In this document: positions 40,731-50,842 of the stretch, piece after piece | Layout: each line of letters begins with the position of its first letter | Numbering within the stretch: the stretch's first letter is position 1 | Assembly: GCA_041504365.1 (NCBI GenBank) | Contig: CP167917.1 | Location: 3,348,001-3,412,000, forward strand | Direction: 5' to 3' | Source of the DNA: Dryocola sp. LX212 | GTDB lineage: Bacteria > Pseudomonadota > Gammaproteobacteria > Enterobacterales > Enterobacteriaceae | Length of the DNA stretch: 64,000 nucleotides | Translations under genes and position numbers: made by a program | The notes under the pieces: model-generated | Told to the model about the DNA's origin: nothing | The model's input: only the letters and a program-made list of their open reading frames with translations | Database searches by the model: none

Positions 40731-41912
40731 TTAGCGTTTGATCGAGTACAGCGTACCGTCTTTCGCCTGAATCAGCAGTTTGTCACTGGCGACAACCGGC
40801 TCGGTCTGGAAGCCGGAGCCGTCCATTTTTTGCTGAGCAACAAAGCGGCCATCGTCGGTGTTAATCCAGTGCATGTAGCCTTCGCTGTCGCCTACGACCA
40901 GATAGCCGTTGTACAGTGCAGGGGCGGTAAGGTTGCGGTGCAGCAGATCGCTCTGCGTCCACAGCGTCACGCCGCCTTCTGCGTTGAGAGCAATTACGCG
41001 GTCGCTCTGATCCACCAGGAAGATGCGGTTGGCATCAACGATGAAATCGTTAACCGAGCCCAGCTCACGCTTCCACATAATCTGCCCGGAGCGCAGATCC
41101 AGCGCGGTCAGGTTACCGTTATAAGCCAGCGCGTAAACCACGCCGTTGACGATAACTGGCGTCGTATCCACATCGCTCAGGCGATCGATTTCGGTCGCGC
41201 CTGTGGCCTGGGAAATACGCTGCTGCCAAATCAGCTGGCCCTGTTTCATCAGCACTGCGCTGACGCGTCCGTTGTCACCGCCCACAATCGCTGCGCCAAA
41301 GGCAACGGATGGAGCAGATTCTCCCCGTAGGGACAACGCCGGCATATCGAGGTTGACGGTCCAGACAAGCGCGCCATCCGTTTCGTTCATCGCCTGCAGC
41401 TGGCCGTTGCTGGTATGGATCAGCACTAAACCATCGCTGACCACCGGACGAGACAACACTTCACCCGCCGCTTTGCTCTGCCATGCAATGCTGCCATCGG
41501 AGGTGTTGAGCGCATAAACCTGCGCTTTTTCACTACCAATATAGACATGTGCACCATCAACCGTTACGCCACCGGAAAGCAGTGCCGGGCGATTGCTGGA
41601 GAAGAAACCGGTTTTTTCTGACAGGTCAACTGACCAGACTTCTTTACCGTCATCAGCATTAACCGCTTTCACGGTACCGCGACGGTCCGCAGCATAGACG
41701 TTGCCGTCCTGCCACGCCGGGTGCAGGTTGGAATAGAAGTCTCCTATCCCGTTGCCCACCGACGTGCTCCACACTTTTTCTGGTTCGAACTGATTTTCAA
41801 CCGTTGGCAGCGGAGACATTTTAACAACATCTTCTTCGCCGCTGAACAACGAACAGCCGCTGAGCAGCGTCAGAGAAATCAAACCTGGCACAAGTAATTT
41901 ACGCAATTGCAT
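40731..41912 (-). CDS. bamB: BamB, outer-membrane assembly lipoprotein (beta-propeller)
   Basis: Lipoprotein of the Bam complex that binds BamA POTRA domains. The 393-residue precursor has a signal peptide and lipobox LLSGC (Cys at about residue 20). The remaining sequence consists of PQQ-like beta-propeller blades (repeats such as ALNTSDGSIAWQ, AMNETDGALVWTV, ALDLRSGQIMWKRE and ALNAEGGVTLWTQ). It follows yfgM by ten bases. Confidence 0.97.
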   Translation of the reverse strand: MQLRKLLVPGLISLTLLSGCSLFSGEEDVVKMSPLPTVENQFEPEKVWSTSVGNGIGDFYSNLHPAWQDGNVYAADRRGTVKAVNADDGKEVWSVDLSEKTGFFSSNRPALLSGGVTVDGAHVYIGSEKAQVYALNTSDGSIAWQSKAAGEVLSRPVVSDGLVLIHTSNGQLQAMNETDGALVWTVNLDMPALSLRGESAPSVAFGAAIVGGDNGRVSAVLMKQGQLIWQQRISQATGATEIDRLSDVDTTPVIVNGVVYALAYNGNLTALDLRSGQIMWKRELGSVNDFIVDANRIFLVDQSDRVIALNAEGGVTLWTQSDLLHRNLTAPALYNGYLVVGDSEGYMHWINTDDGRFVAQQKMDGSGFQTEPVVASDKLLIQAKDGTLYSIKR

Positions 41913-41922
41913 CGTGTCCCTC

Positions 41923-42543
41923 TTAGCTGGACAAATTATTGATTTTCATCTGCATCATTTCACGCAGTGCAGGAGAGGCATCGGACTGGGCGCCTTTGCT
42001 CCACGCATCGCGCGCACCTTGCTTGTCCCCTTTGCTGAGCAGAGCTTCACCACGCATATCCGCGACGATGGCCACCCAGCCTTCACCTTTGATCCCATCC
42101 AGGGTCTTCAGCGCGGCGTCAGCTTGTTTTAATTGTACCTGGACACGAGCCAGACGCAGATTGATCAGCGCCTGAAGATTCGCATCTTTGGTTTTGCTCA
42201 GACTCTGCTGCAGCTGCGCCGCAGCTTTGGCAAGATCATTTTTATTGGCATACGTTTTTGCCAGCTCAAGCGAGGTCAGCGCACCGTAGGTGTTGTCCGT
42301 TTCAGCAGCAAATTTTTCAGCAGCGCTGAGCGTTGCCGGTTGATCGGCTTGCACATTGCTGGTGACGGTTTGATATTCCATAGAGGATGCCATTGCGGAA
42401 TCAACCTGGTGGCTGTTCCAGTAGCGCCAGCCAACCAGCGCGCCAATCCCCAGTACGACACCAACCACCAGCGCTTTGCCGTTTTCGGCAAAGAAGCGTT
42501 TTACCGCTTCCATCTGATCGTTTTCGTTCTCGTAAATTTCCAC
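41923..42543 (-). CDS. yfgM: YfgM, SecYEG-associated periplasmic TPR protein
   Basis: Inner-membrane protein (206 residues) with a short cytoplasmic N-terminus, one membrane segment (about residues 24-42, ALVVGVVLGIGALVGWRYW) and a periplasmic TPR-like domain. In E. coli it associates with SecYEG and PpiD and influences Rcs signalling and RcsB stability. It lies between hisS and bamB on one strand, 35 bases after hisS, as in E. coli. Confidence 0.95.
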   Translation of the reverse strand: MEIYENENDQMEAVKRFFAENGKALVVGVVLGIGALVGWRYWNSHQVDSAMASSMEYQTVTSNVQADQPATLSAAEKFAAETDNTYGALTSLELAKTYANKNDLAKAAAQLQQSLSKTKDANLQALINLRLARVQVQLKQADAALKTLDGIKGEGWVAIVADMRGEALLSKGDKQGARDAWSKGAQSDASPALREMMQMKINNLSS

Positions 42544-42578
42544 GCGTCCTTCTCCTTAACGATTAATCACCGGGGAAA

Positions 42579-43853
42579 TTAACCCAGTAGCGCCTGCAGA
42601 TGCGCCACCGTGTTTTGCTGTTCCACGGTTTGCTGCTCACCTGTGCGCAGATCCTTCACAACGACCAGACCTTTAGCAACTTCATCTTCACCCAAAACCA
42701 GCGCGGCGCGTGCGCCCCACTTGTCTGCGCGAATGAACTGTTTCTTAAAGTTGCCGCCGCCATAGTTGGTCATCAGTTTCAGCGTCGGGATCTGGTCACG
42801 CAGCTGCTCTGCTAACAGCATGGCCGCTGCCTGAGTCCCTTGACCCGACGATATCAGGTATATGTCGACAACAGGTTCTGCTTTAAATTCAGGGTTTATC
42901 GCCTGAACCAGTAAAACAAGACGCTCAAGCCCCATGGCGAAGCCAACAGCAGGTGCCGCACGGCCACCTAACTGCTCAACCAGACCGTCGTAACGGCCAC
43001 CAGCACACACGGTTCCCTGGGAGCCAAGGCTGGTTGTGACCCATTCGAACACGGTACGGTTGTAATAGTCGAGACCACGTACCAGGCGCTGGTTCACGGT
43101 ATAGGCAATTCCGGCTGCGTCAAGGTACTGGCAAAGGCCGGCGAAATGCTCACGGGACTCCTCGTCAAGGTAGTCCCCCAGTGCAGGCGCATCGTCTAAC
43201 AGCGCCTGAACGTCAGGGTTTTTAGAATCCAGCACGCGCAGCGGGTTGCTATACATGCGGCGCTGGCTGTCTTCGTCTAATTTATCTTTGAACTGCTCCA
43301 GGTAGGCAACCAGCGCTTCACGGTATTTCGCGCGCGCTTCCAGCGAACCGATAGAGTTCAGTTCCAGGCTAACATGCTTATCAATACCCAGCGCACGCCA
43401 CCAGCGAGCGGTCAGCATGATTAATTCGGCATCGATATCTGGCCCCTGCAGGCCAAAGACTTCCACACCCAGCTGATTGAACTGACGATAGCGCCCTTTC
43501 TGCGGGCGCTCGTGGCGGAACATCGGCCCGATGTACCACAAACGCTGTTCCTGATTGTACAGAAGACCATGTTCAATACCGGCGCGCACGCAGCCCGCGG
43601 TGCCTTCAGGACGCAGGGTCAGGCTGTCGCCGTTGCGATCCTCAAAGGTGTACATCTCTTTTTCAACCACGTCGGTGACTTCACCGATGGCGCGTTTGAA
43701 TAACGGGGTCTGCTCTACAATCGGTAAACGGATTTCGCTATAGCCGTAGCTACCGAGTACCTGTTTGAGGATGCCTTCAATGCGCTGCCAGATGGCGGTT
43801 TCGCCCGGCAGGTAATCGTTCATGCCGCGAATGGCTTGAATATTTTTTGCCAC
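42579..43853 (-). CDS. hisS: HisS, histidyl-tRNA synthetase
   Basis: Class II aminoacyl-tRNA synthetase charging tRNA-His. The 424 residues contain motif 2 ([21 protein letters not shown]), the histidine-specific [15 protein letters not shown] and AGGRYDGL, motif 3 ([12 protein letters not shown]), and a C-terminal anticodon-binding domain ([15 protein letters not shown]). It is upstream of yfgM-bamB-der and downstream of the SroE RNA region. Confidence 0.98.
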   Translation of the reverse strand: MAKNIQAIRGMNDYLPGETAIWQRIEGILKQVLGSYGYSEIRLPIVEQTPLFKRAIGEVTDVVEKEMYTFEDRNGDSLTLRPEGTAGCVRAGIEHGLLYNQEQRLWYIGPMFRHERPQKGRYRQFNQLGVEVFGLQGPDIDAELIMLTARWWRALGIDKHVSLELNSIGSLEARAKYREALVAYLEQFKDKLDEDSQRRMYSNPLRVLDSKNPDVQALLDDAPALGDYLDEESREHFAGLCQYLDAAGIAYTVNQRLVRGLDYYNRTVFEWVTTSLGSQGTVCAGGRYDGLVEQLGGRAAPAVGFAMGLERLVLLVQAINPEFKAEPVVDIYLISSGQGTQAAAMLLAEQLRDQIPTLKLMTNYGGGNFKKQFIRADKWGARAALVLGEDEVAKGLVVVKDLRTGEQQTVEQQNTVAHLQALLG

Positions 43854-43876
43854 GTTTGTTCTCTGTCGTTTTATAC

Positions 43877-43963
43877 AAAAAATGAACCCGAAATCAGTTT
43901 CTTCGCTACTGCAAAAAAACCAGCGGGTTCAATCATACACGGGAAGCCTTGTGCTTCCCATGT
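43877..43963 (-). ncRNA. sroE: SroE-like small RNA between ispG and hisS
   Basis: The ispG-hisS gap has the layout of E. coli SroE, a small RNA cloned from this exact position. Reading leftward, hairpin 1 is GGGAAGC-ACAAG-GCTTCCC (43941-43959). A long hairpin 2 follows, closed by GAACCCG / CGGGTTC (43884-43890 with 43924-43930), and then ATTTTTT. The second hairpin works as a terminator, so SroE may be a processed leader/terminator fragment. The function is unknown. Confidence 0.65.
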
Positions 43964-43969
43964 TTCGCG

Positions 43970-45091
43970 TTATTTTTCCAGTTGCTGGATGCTGATTCGC
44001 TGCTTCTCATCGAGCATGCTGGCCTTGGCACGGATGCGCGCTTCAAGCTGGGCAATCATATTGTCGTTGTCCATGCGCTCTTTCTGACGCACGCCATCTT
44101 CGTAGAAGCCGCTTTTTTTGTTGCCGCCAGTGACGCCGAGGGTGGAAACCAGCGCTTCACCCGGCCCGTTGACCACACAACCAATAATCGAGACGTCCAT
44201 TGGGGTGATGATATCTTCCAGGCGCTCTTCAAGGGCGTTAACGGTGCTGATGACGTCAAATTCCTGACGCGAACAGGTTGGACAGGCGATAAAGTTGATA
44301 CCACGAGCGCGGATGCGCAGTGATTTCAGGATATCGAAGCCGACTTTGATCTCTTCAACCGGATCCGCCGCCAGAGAGACACGCAGCGTATCGCCGATTC
44401 CTTCCGAAAGCAGCAGCCCGAGGCCGATCGCGGATTTCACGGAGCCGCTGCGGAAGCCACCAGCCTCGGTGATCCCTAAGTGCAGCGGCTGATCGATCTG
44501 TTTTGCCAACAGGCGATAGGACTCCACCGCCAGAAAAACGTCGGATGCTTTTACGCTGACCTTGAACTGATTGAAGTTAAGGCGATCAAGATGATCGACG
44601 TGACGCATAGCGGACTCTAGCAGCGCCTGAGGCGTGGGCTCACCGTACTTCTCCTGAAGATCTTTCTCCAGAGAACCGGCGTTCACCCCAATACGAATCG
44701 GAATGTTTTTATCCCGCGCGCAGTCGACAACCTGGCGGATACGTTCTTCGCTACCGATATTGCCCGGGTTGATGCGTAGGCAGTCAACGCCGTATTCAGC
44801 AACCTTAAGGGCAATGCGATAGTCAAAGTGGATATCTGCAACCAGCGGGACGTTAACCTGCTGCTTGATCAATTTGAAAGCTTCAGCCGCGTCCATCGTG
44901 GGAACAGAAACGCGCACAATGTCCGCCCCGACCCTTTCTAACGCTTTAATCTGATTGACCGTGGCTTCAACATCCGTAGTACGGGTGTTGGTCATGGACT
45001 GGACGGCGATAGGGGCCCCATCGCCGATTGGCACATTCCCGACATAGATACGTGTAGATTTTCTACGCTGAATCGGGTTTTCGTTATGCAT
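43970..45091 (-). CDS. ispG: IspG, 4-hydroxy-3-methylbut-2-enyl diphosphate synthase (GcpE)
   Basis: Methylerythritol-phosphate pathway: reductively converts MEcPP to HMBPP using flavodoxin and a [4Fe-4S] cluster. It has 373 residues from [12 protein letters not shown] (the frame opens five codons earlier, without support). It begins with a TIM-barrel ([13 protein letters not shown]...). Cluster ligands are in the C-terminal part: [10 protein letters not shown] and CVVNGPGEA, the latter also giving the conserved Glu. It lies 37 bases after rodZ. Confidence 0.97.
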   Translation of the reverse strand: MHNENPIQRRKSTRIYVGNVPIGDGAPIAVQSMTNTRTTDVEATVNQIKALERVGADIVRVSVPTMDAAEAFKLIKQQVNVPLVADIHFDYRIALKVAEYGVDCLRINPGNIGSEERIRQVVDCARDKNIPIRIGVNAGSLEKDLQEKYGEPTPQALLESAMRHVDHLDRLNFNQFKVSVKASDVFLAVESYRLLAKQIDQPLHLGITEAGGFRSGSVKSAIGLGLLLSEGIGDTLRVSLAADPVEEIKVGFDILKSLRIRARGINFIACPTCSRQEFDVISTVNALEERLEDIITPMDVSIIGCVVNGPGEALVSTLGVTGGNKKSGFYEDGVRQKERMDNDNMIAQLEARIRAKASMLDEKQRISIQQLEK

Positions 45092-45128
45092 TACAAGTCT
45101 CCACAATTACACGTCTCGCCGATGGCGA

Positions 45129-46130
45129 TTATTCCGCACTGACGGTCAGACGGGCAACCTGGTTAGTTCTGATAAAGCGACTCAGATCGACAGGCTTCCC
45201 CTGGAACTGAATCTGTACTGCTGCCGGCGCACCGATTTTTAACTTATAAGGTGCCTGACCCGTTAAATTTAAGTTGCCGTCTTTACGCTGCATGCCGCTG
45301 AACAGTTTTTTTCCCGTTGCATCGGTCACTTCCAACCAGCAGTCCGCATTGAAGTTCATCACCAGAGCGTTTGCATCCACAGCAGGTTGCGTTGTGGCGG
45401 CAGCCTGATCCGTTGGCAACGTTGTTGCCGCGTCTGGCGCTGGGGACGTTTGTGCATTGTCGACCTGTGCCTGGCTTGGAGAAATAACAGTGGAGTTATC
45501 CGCTGGCGTCTGCTGTGGCGCGGTCTGGGCAGTGCTGTCAACTGGCGCAGGTTGAGCCTGTGGTGCTGTGGCTGGCGCAGTTTCCGCCGCTGAAGTATCA
45601 GGGGCAGATGTGTTATCGCTGCCGGTATTCAACGGTACAGATTGCCCGGTAGCCGTGTTCCCTGCAGAAAGCTCTGCAGAGGACTGATCGGCCATAGTTG
45701 AGATCTCTTCCTGCTGCGCTTTATGGTTTTGCCACCACCATGCGCCCGTCAGGCCAATGACCACGAACAGCACCAGCCAGGTGAAACTCATTAACCAGCC
45801 GTCACGTTTTTTGCGACGCTTACCCAGCGCAAAGGTCTGCATTGGGGCGACTTTTGCTGCCCTGATCGGCGCCTGTTTCTCCATCATCGGCAACAGTTCT
45901 TCCTCTGGAATATGAACCAGACGGGCATAAGAACGGATATAGCCGCGCAGGAAAGTAGACGCCAGTTCCGCAGGTGCTTTGTCGTCTTCAATATCCCGAA
46001 CGGTAGAAACCTTCAGACATAACCGTTCAGCCACCGCTTGCTGGCTGAGACCGAGTTGCTCACGAGCATTACGTAAACGAACGCCTGTGGTTTGTGCTGC
46101 ATTTGTTTCTTGAGTGGCTTCAGTATTCAT
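45129..46130 (-). CDS. rodZ: RodZ, cytoskeletal cell-shape protein linked to MreB
   Basis: Bitopic membrane protein that connects MreB with the elongasome. The 333 residues have an N-terminal Xre-type helix-turn-helix domain ([30 protein letters not shown], about residues 19-48), which binds MreB. A basic stretch KRRKKRDG precedes one membrane segment ([22 protein letters not shown], about residues 112-133). A Pro/Ala/Thr/Gln-rich periplasmic linker (about 140-245) leads to a C-terminal beta domain. It is about four residues shorter than E. coli RodZ, probably in the low-complexity linker. Confidence 0.96.
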   Translation of the reverse strand: MNTEATQETNAAQTTGVRLRNAREQLGLSQQAVAERLCLKVSTVRDIEDDKAPAELASTFLRGYIRSYARLVHIPEEELLPMMEKQAPIRAAKVAPMQTFALGKRRKKRDGWLMSFTWLVLFVVIGLTGAWWWQNHKAQQEEISTMADQSSAELSAGNTATGQSVPLNTGSDNTSAPDTSAAETAPATAPQAQPAPVDSTAQTAPQQTPADNSTVISPSQAQVDNAQTSPAPDAATTLPTDQAAATTQPAVDANALVMNFNADCWLEVTDATGKKLFSGMQRKDGNLNLTGQAPYKLKIGAPAAVQIQFQGKPVDLSRFIRTNQVARLTVSAE

Positions 46131-46569
46131 TAGCTACAACTGCTGGTACGGTTCAATTGAGGAATTAGGCACGAGCCTGTATTGCAACACATCCGCTACG
46201 CTACAGTTACCCGAACCACGAGACTAATCTGGCACCTAAGGGGTAAACCTTCAGTCAATCACGCCCGACACTATAAATATTGAGTATTAAGGCACTGCCC
46301 GAGGCTGCAAGTATTCATGCTGCCGCTTCTGTTAACCATAGACTGCATTTTCAAATGCTGTCGGTAACGTTTCACACTGCCTACCCAAACGCCTGGCGCT
46401 AAACTGTTGTTGTGCGGCTACATACTGCCTTAAAGCGCAAAGAAACGCACCGTAATTATTGACCTGAATCAGGTACCGATTCACCTGACCCAATATTGGT
46501 TATAATTTGGCGTTTTTTTTGCACCGGGCAGCGCAAAATTTACGCTACCCGGTCGTAAGTAACTGCTTA
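46131..46569. other. Intergenic region between rlmN and rodZ (439 bp)
   Basis: No credible protein gene was found on either strand. It contains CTATAAATATTGAG near 46275 and a dyad cluster at 46462-46499: perfect palindrome ACCTGAATCAGGT, a third ACCTGA half-site, and CCAATATTGG. TATAAT on the + strand lies at 46501-46506. An inverted repeat ACCGGGCAGCG / CGCTACCCGGT (46523-46553) follows the rlmN stop without a T-run in the rlmN sense. In many other gammaproteobacteria the TPR gene pilW/pilF lies between these two genes. Confidence 0.6.
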
Positions 46570-47736
46570 TCAGACTGCTTTTACATCAATTGGTTCACCC
46601 TGCATGCGTTTGCGCAGGGTACGCTTGGTGCGGTCAATAACTTCACCCGCTAATTGGCCACAGGCAGCATCAATGTCATCACCACGGGTTTTCCGCACGA
46701 TAGTCGTAAAGCCGTAGCTCATCAGAACTTTAGAGAAACGGTCGATACGGCTGTTAGAGCTGCGGCCATACGGTGCCCCCGGGAACGGGTTCCATGGGAT
46801 CAGGTTAATTTTGCACGGCGTATCTTTCAGGCATTCTGCAAGCTGATGTGCGTGCTCGGTGCCGTCGTTGACATGATCAAGCAAAACGTATTCAACGGTG
46901 ACACGGCCCTGATTGGCGTTGGATTTCTCCAGATAGCGACGTACGGCGGCCAGGAACGTTTCGATGTTGTACTTTTTGTTGATCGGCATGATTTCGTCGC
47001 GAATATCATCCGTCGGCGCGTGCAGGGAGATGGCCAGCGCCACATCAATCATATCGCCCAGTTTGTCCAGCGCAGGAACCACACCGGAGGTAGAGAGCGT
47101 TACGCGACGTTTGGACAGGCCAAAGCCGAAATCGTCGAGCATGATTTCCATTGCCGGGACAACGTTATTCAGGTTTAGCAGCGGCTCGCCCATGCCCATC
47201 ATCACTACGTTAGTGATAGGACGCACGCCGGTCTTTTTCTGAGCACCAATAATTTTCGCCGCACGCCACACCTGGCCGATAATTTCAGATACGCGCAGGT
47301 TACGGTTAAAGCCCTGCTGCGCCGTGGAACAAAACTTACACTCCAGCGCACAGCCAACCTGGGATGAGACGCACAGCGTGGCGCGATCTTCTTCTGGGAT
47401 ATACACGGTTTCAACCAGCTGATCGGCAATCCTGATAGCCCATTTAATGGTGCCATCGGCAGAGCGCTGCTCTTCGGCCACTTCAGGTGCGCGAATTTCA
47501 GCGACCTCTTTCAGCCGGTTACGTAGCACCTTGTTGATGTCGGTCATCTCATCGAAGTCATCACTGCAGTAGTGATACATCCATTTCATAACCTGATCGG
47601 CACGGAACGGTTTTTCGCCCATCTCGGCAAAGAATTCCCGCAGTTGCTGACGGTTGAGATCCAACAGGTTAATTTTTTCAGATTTACCAGGCGCTACGGC
47701 CACAGGCATCTGGGAGGTGACAGTTTGTTCAGACAT
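46570..47736 (-). CDS. rlmN: RlmN, 23S rRNA A2503 / tRNA A37 C2-methyltransferase (radical SAM)
   Basis: Radical SAM enzyme methylating C2 of adenine 2503 in 23S rRNA and A37 in some tRNAs. The 388 residues carry the CxxxCxxC motif in [17 protein letters not shown] (about residue 125), the SAM-binding [12 protein letters not shown], and the C-terminal catalytic Cys in [15 protein letters not shown]. It lies downstream of ndk on the same strand; the ndk terminator lies between them. Confidence 0.97.
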   Translation of the reverse strand: MSEQTVTSQMPVAVAPGKSEKINLLDLNRQQLREFFAEMGEKPFRADQVMKWMYHYCSDDFDEMTDINKVLRNRLKEVAEIRAPEVAEEQRSADGTIKWAIRIADQLVETVYIPEEDRATLCVSSQVGCALECKFCSTAQQGFNRNLRVSEIIGQVWRAAKIIGAQKKTGVRPITNVVMMGMGEPLLNLNNVVPAMEIMLDDFGFGLSKRRVTLSTSGVVPALDKLGDMIDVALAISLHAPTDDIRDEIMPINKKYNIETFLAAVRRYLEKSNANQGRVTVEYVLLDHVNDGTEHAHQLAECLKDTPCKINLIPWNPFPGAPYGRSSNSRIDRFSKVLMSYGFTTIVRKTRGDDIDAACGQLAGEVIDRTKRTLRKRMQGEPIDVKAV

Positions 47737-47782
47737 ATTTTTTTCCGGCCTCGTTGTTACACGTTACGGCCCCAGGAGGGTT

Positions 47783-47820
47783 AAAAAGAGACGCCCCGGA
47801 GAGTTGGCTCATCCGGGGCG
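47783..47820 (-). terminator. ndk terminator
   Basis: On the minus strand the stem CGCCCCGGA / TCCGGGGCG has an 11-base loop and is followed by TCTCTTTTTAA. It sits about 90 bases after the ndk stop and 45 before the rlmN start. Confidence 0.82.
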
Positions 47821-47911
47821 CAGCATTGTACAAATTCTATGGCACGGATGCCACGACTGAAAGCGGCATCACTTAAATAAAGTGTAAAGACCGCTCACAG
47901 TGGACACCTAA

Positions 47912-48343
47912 TTAACGCGTGCGGGAGCACACTTCGCCTTCTGAGAAGAAGTAGGCGATTTCGCGAGCCGCTGATTCCAGGGAATCAGAACCGTGGGTAC
48001 CGTTCTCGGTGAAGCTGTCAGCGTAATCTGCACGCAGCGTACCAGCCAGTGCGTTAGCTGGGTTGGTGGCGCCCAGGATGTCACGGTGACGCTGAACGGC
48101 GTTTTCACCTTCCAGCACGCTAACAACGATTGGGCCAGAAGTCATGAAAGCAACCAGACCATCAAAGAAAGGTTTGCCTTCGTGTTCAGCATAGAAACCC
48201 TGAGCCTGCTCGGAAGTCAGATGCAGCATTTTAGCGCCAACAATTTTGAACCCAGCTGCTTCGAAGCGAGCATAAATGTTACCAATAACGTTTTTTGCCA
48301 CCGCGTTTGGTTTGATGATGGAAAAAGTACGTTCAATAGCCAT
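47912..48343 (-). CDS. ndk: Ndk, nucleoside diphosphate kinase
   Basis: Transfers the gamma-phosphate between nucleoside triphosphates and diphosphates via a phospho-His. The 143 residues start [18 protein letters not shown]. The active His is in [16 protein letters not shown] (about residue 117), and GALVAF-type residues are present as [27 protein letters not shown] before the ATG contains the ribosome binding site. Confidence 0.98.
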   Translation of the reverse strand: MAIERTFSIIKPNAVAKNVIGNIYARFEAAGFKIVGAKMLHLTSEQAQGFYAEHEGKPFFDGLVAFMTSGPIVVSVLEGENAVQRHRDILGATNPANALAGTLRADYADSFTENGTHGSDSLESAAREIAYFFSEGEVCSRTR

Positions 48344-48508
48344 GATTACCTCTGTGTTTGTTCTGTTTGCACCGGGTTACCCGGTTATGAATTGGCGCAG
48401 ATTATAATGAGCATCACGGGCGTTGCCTATGGATGAAGATAACATTTTTTTAAAATAAGACTAATGTCGGCAACACTTTTAACCCGAACGGGCAAAAAAA
48501 GGGGTTTC

Positions 48509-50830
48509 TCACTGCAAAGTAAAGGTCGCTGCGGCGACCTGGCCCGCCTCGTCGAGCACCAGAATCTGATAGCGACCAGGATTTTCCAGGGTCAGCGCTA
48601 CGCCGGGATGGTTATCCCCAACGGCATCGCCGTTTAAAAACCACCAGCGTTCACCCTGCCCTCCCTGACTCATTATGCGCAGCGAAAGCTGCGTCTGCCC
48701 GGGTAAGCGTTTTAAAATAGCGCCCTCGCGTATGCCTAACAACAACAAAGGCGTAACGTCATCTTTCTGCAAAGGAGGACAGGTCGTGGATGCAGAAGGC
48801 AAACGCGCAGCCCTGCGCTCTGCTGAAGGTAGCCACGGCTCCAGCGGCAGCGGCCAAAGAGAAATGTTACGATCCGTTGCATCAGGACAGTCTGCCGCCA
48901 CCCGCTGACCCTGGCCATCCAGCCAGACCGTCTGCCGGGTACCCTGAATACTTTCCTGTCCGGGTGCCTGCAGCGTAGGCGGCTCGCTTTTATCCAGCAG
49001 CCATCCCGAAAGCCTGCGGCGACAGTTGCTGTCCCCGGCTGGCAAATTTTGTCCGCCGGGCCAGCATATCTCCCCTTGTGAAACTGACGCGGGGCGCGGA
49101 TCGGTGGGTAAGCGAGCCTGCTGAAAGCCTGACTTTGCCTGCAGTAAATTGTTCACCTGATTAAGCAGCGGGACTGCGCTACCCAACCCAAACTGCCCGG
49201 CGACCGGCGTACTGTCTGGCCGACCAGTCCAGACGCCGATAATGTAGCGGGAGTTAAGCCCGATAGCCCAGGCATCCCGGTAGCCATAGCTTGTGCCGGT
49301 TTTAAAGGCTAGCGGCACTACGGCAGGTAACGTGGAGTCTGGCTGCGGCAGAGCTTCACCAGCCAGGATCCTACGGATTATCCAGGCCGCTCCCGGAGAA
49401 AGCAGCGGGCGCTCAACTAACGGCTGGCCCGGCTGGATGCGTAACTGCGCAGCCCGTCCGTGGCGAGCAAAAGCGCTATAGGCGGCAACCATCTGGTCAA
49501 GACGCGCCCCGCCGCCGCCTAATATCAGAGATAAATTAGGTTCACTCCCTGCCGGAAAGCGCAGATCCAGCCCGACGTTGCGTAATTTCGCGGCAAAGCG
49601 TTTTGGACCAAAAGCATCCAGCACCTGCACCGCCGGCAGATTAAGAGAGCGAACCAGCGCTTCACTCATGCTGACCGGCCCGTGAAAGCCAGTATCAAAG
49701 TTTCCGGGCCGATAATCACCGAATCGTCGGGGAACATCCTGTAACAGGGATGACGCATGGATGAGCCCGTCGTCCAGCGCCATGCCGTAGACGAAGGGCT
49801 TCAGTACCGAGCCTGGGGAGCGGACAGCCGTAACCATATCAACGTGCCCGAAGCGGCTGTCATCGTTGATATCTGCTGATCCGACCCAGCCTCGCACTTC
49901 CATGGTCGTATGATCAACCACCAGCAGCGCCAGCGATGAACGGGGCGGCAACTGCCCCTTCCAGTTCATCGCTACTTCTTCAAGCTGCCTCTGTAAGGAA
50001 GCATCCAGCGTAGTGGCAACTTTGCGAGCATGAGTATGGCTGGCGATGTAGCGGGAAAACAGAGGTGCCAGCTGAGGCATCTGCCTCGGGGCTAACCAGA
50101 CGGGTTCTTCCAGCGACTCGTTGACCTGCTTTGCTGTCCAGACGCCCTGCACTGCCATGCGGCGCAAGACTTTGTTACGCGCGGCTTCGGCCCTTTGCGG
50201 CCAGCGGTCCGGACGCAGGCGGCTGGGGGCCTGCGGTAACACAGCCAGCAGTGCGGCATCTGAATAACTTAGCTGAGCAGGCGATTTACCCAGATATGCC
50301 CAGCTTGCCGCGCCAACGCCCTGCAACGTGCCGCCAAAGGGCGCACGATTAAGATAAAGCGTCAGGATCTGCTCTTTAGAAAGGTGCCACTCCAGCTGTA
50401 TTGCCCGCCAGACCTGACGGATCTTGCCGCCGAAAGTCCGTGGATGCGGATCGAGCAGCCGTGCTACCTGCATGGTCAGGGTGCTCCCGCCCGAGATCAC
50501 TTCCCCACTGCGAAGATCCTGCCAGGCCGCACGAAGGATTGCGAAAGGGTTGATCCCCGGATGATCCCAGAAGAAGCGATCCTCATAGTTAATGAGCGCT
50601 TCAAGATAGCGAGGCGAAACGTCACTAAGCGTTACCGGATAGCGCCAGATACCTTTTTCATCGGCAAAGCGCCATAAGGGAGTACCGTCCACAGCAACAA
50701 CAACGCGAGCGGGGTGTACTTCCGCGAGAGGAAGTGGCCAGCATTTATCCGCCAGCCACACGCTTAGCATCAGTAACACCGGCACCACGGTAAAAAGATA
50801 GCGGCGGCGCCAGCGGGCTAATTTAATCAC
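48509..50830 (-). CDS. pbpC: PbpC, penicillin-binding protein 1C
   Basis: Bifunctional-type peptidoglycan synthase (773 residues) anchored by one N-terminal segment (LFTVVPVLLMLSVWLA). The GT51 transglycosylase domain has EDRFFWDHPGINP, SGGSTLTMQVARLL and ILTLYLNRAPFGG. The transpeptidase domain has RSPGSVLKPFVYG (active Ser with Lys) and FKTGTSYGYRD. A C-terminal BiPBP_C domain (from about residue 685) follows. E. coli PBP1C binds few beta-lactams. yfhM precedes it by 12 bases; pairing with the alpha-2-macroglobulin is typical, suggesting a shared role in envelope repair and defence. Confidence 0.96.
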   Translation of the reverse strand: MIKLARWRRRYLFTVVPVLLMLSVWLADKCWPLPLAEVHPARVVVAVDGTPLWRFADEKGIWRYPVTLSDVSPRYLEALINYEDRFFWDHPGINPFAILRAAWQDLRSGEVISGGSTLTMQVARLLDPHPRTFGGKIRQVWRAIQLEWHLSKEQILTLYLNRAPFGGTLQGVGAASWAYLGKSPAQLSYSDAALLAVLPQAPSRLRPDRWPQRAEAARNKVLRRMAVQGVWTAKQVNESLEEPVWLAPRQMPQLAPLFSRYIASHTHARKVATTLDASLQRQLEEVAMNWKGQLPPRSSLALLVVDHTTMEVRGWVGSADINDDSRFGHVDMVTAVRSPGSVLKPFVYGMALDDGLIHASSLLQDVPRRFGDYRPGNFDTGFHGPVSMSEALVRSLNLPAVQVLDAFGPKRFAAKLRNVGLDLRFPAGSEPNLSLILGGGGARLDQMVAAYSAFARHGRAAQLRIQPGQPLVERPLLSPGAAWIIRRILAGEALPQPDSTLPAVVPLAFKTGTSYGYRDAWAIGLNSRYIIGVWTGRPDSTPVAGQFGLGSAVPLLNQVNNLLQAKSGFQQARLPTDPRPASVSQGEICWPGGQNLPAGDSNCRRRLSGWLLDKSEPPTLQAPGQESIQGTRQTVWLDGQGQRVAADCPDATDRNISLWPLPLEPWLPSAERRAARLPSASTTCPPLQKDDVTPLLLLGIREGAILKRLPGQTQLSLRIMSQGGQGERWWFLNGDAVGDNHPGVALTLENPGRYQILVLDEAGQVAAATFTLQ

Positions 50831-50842
50831 CTCAACACCGGA

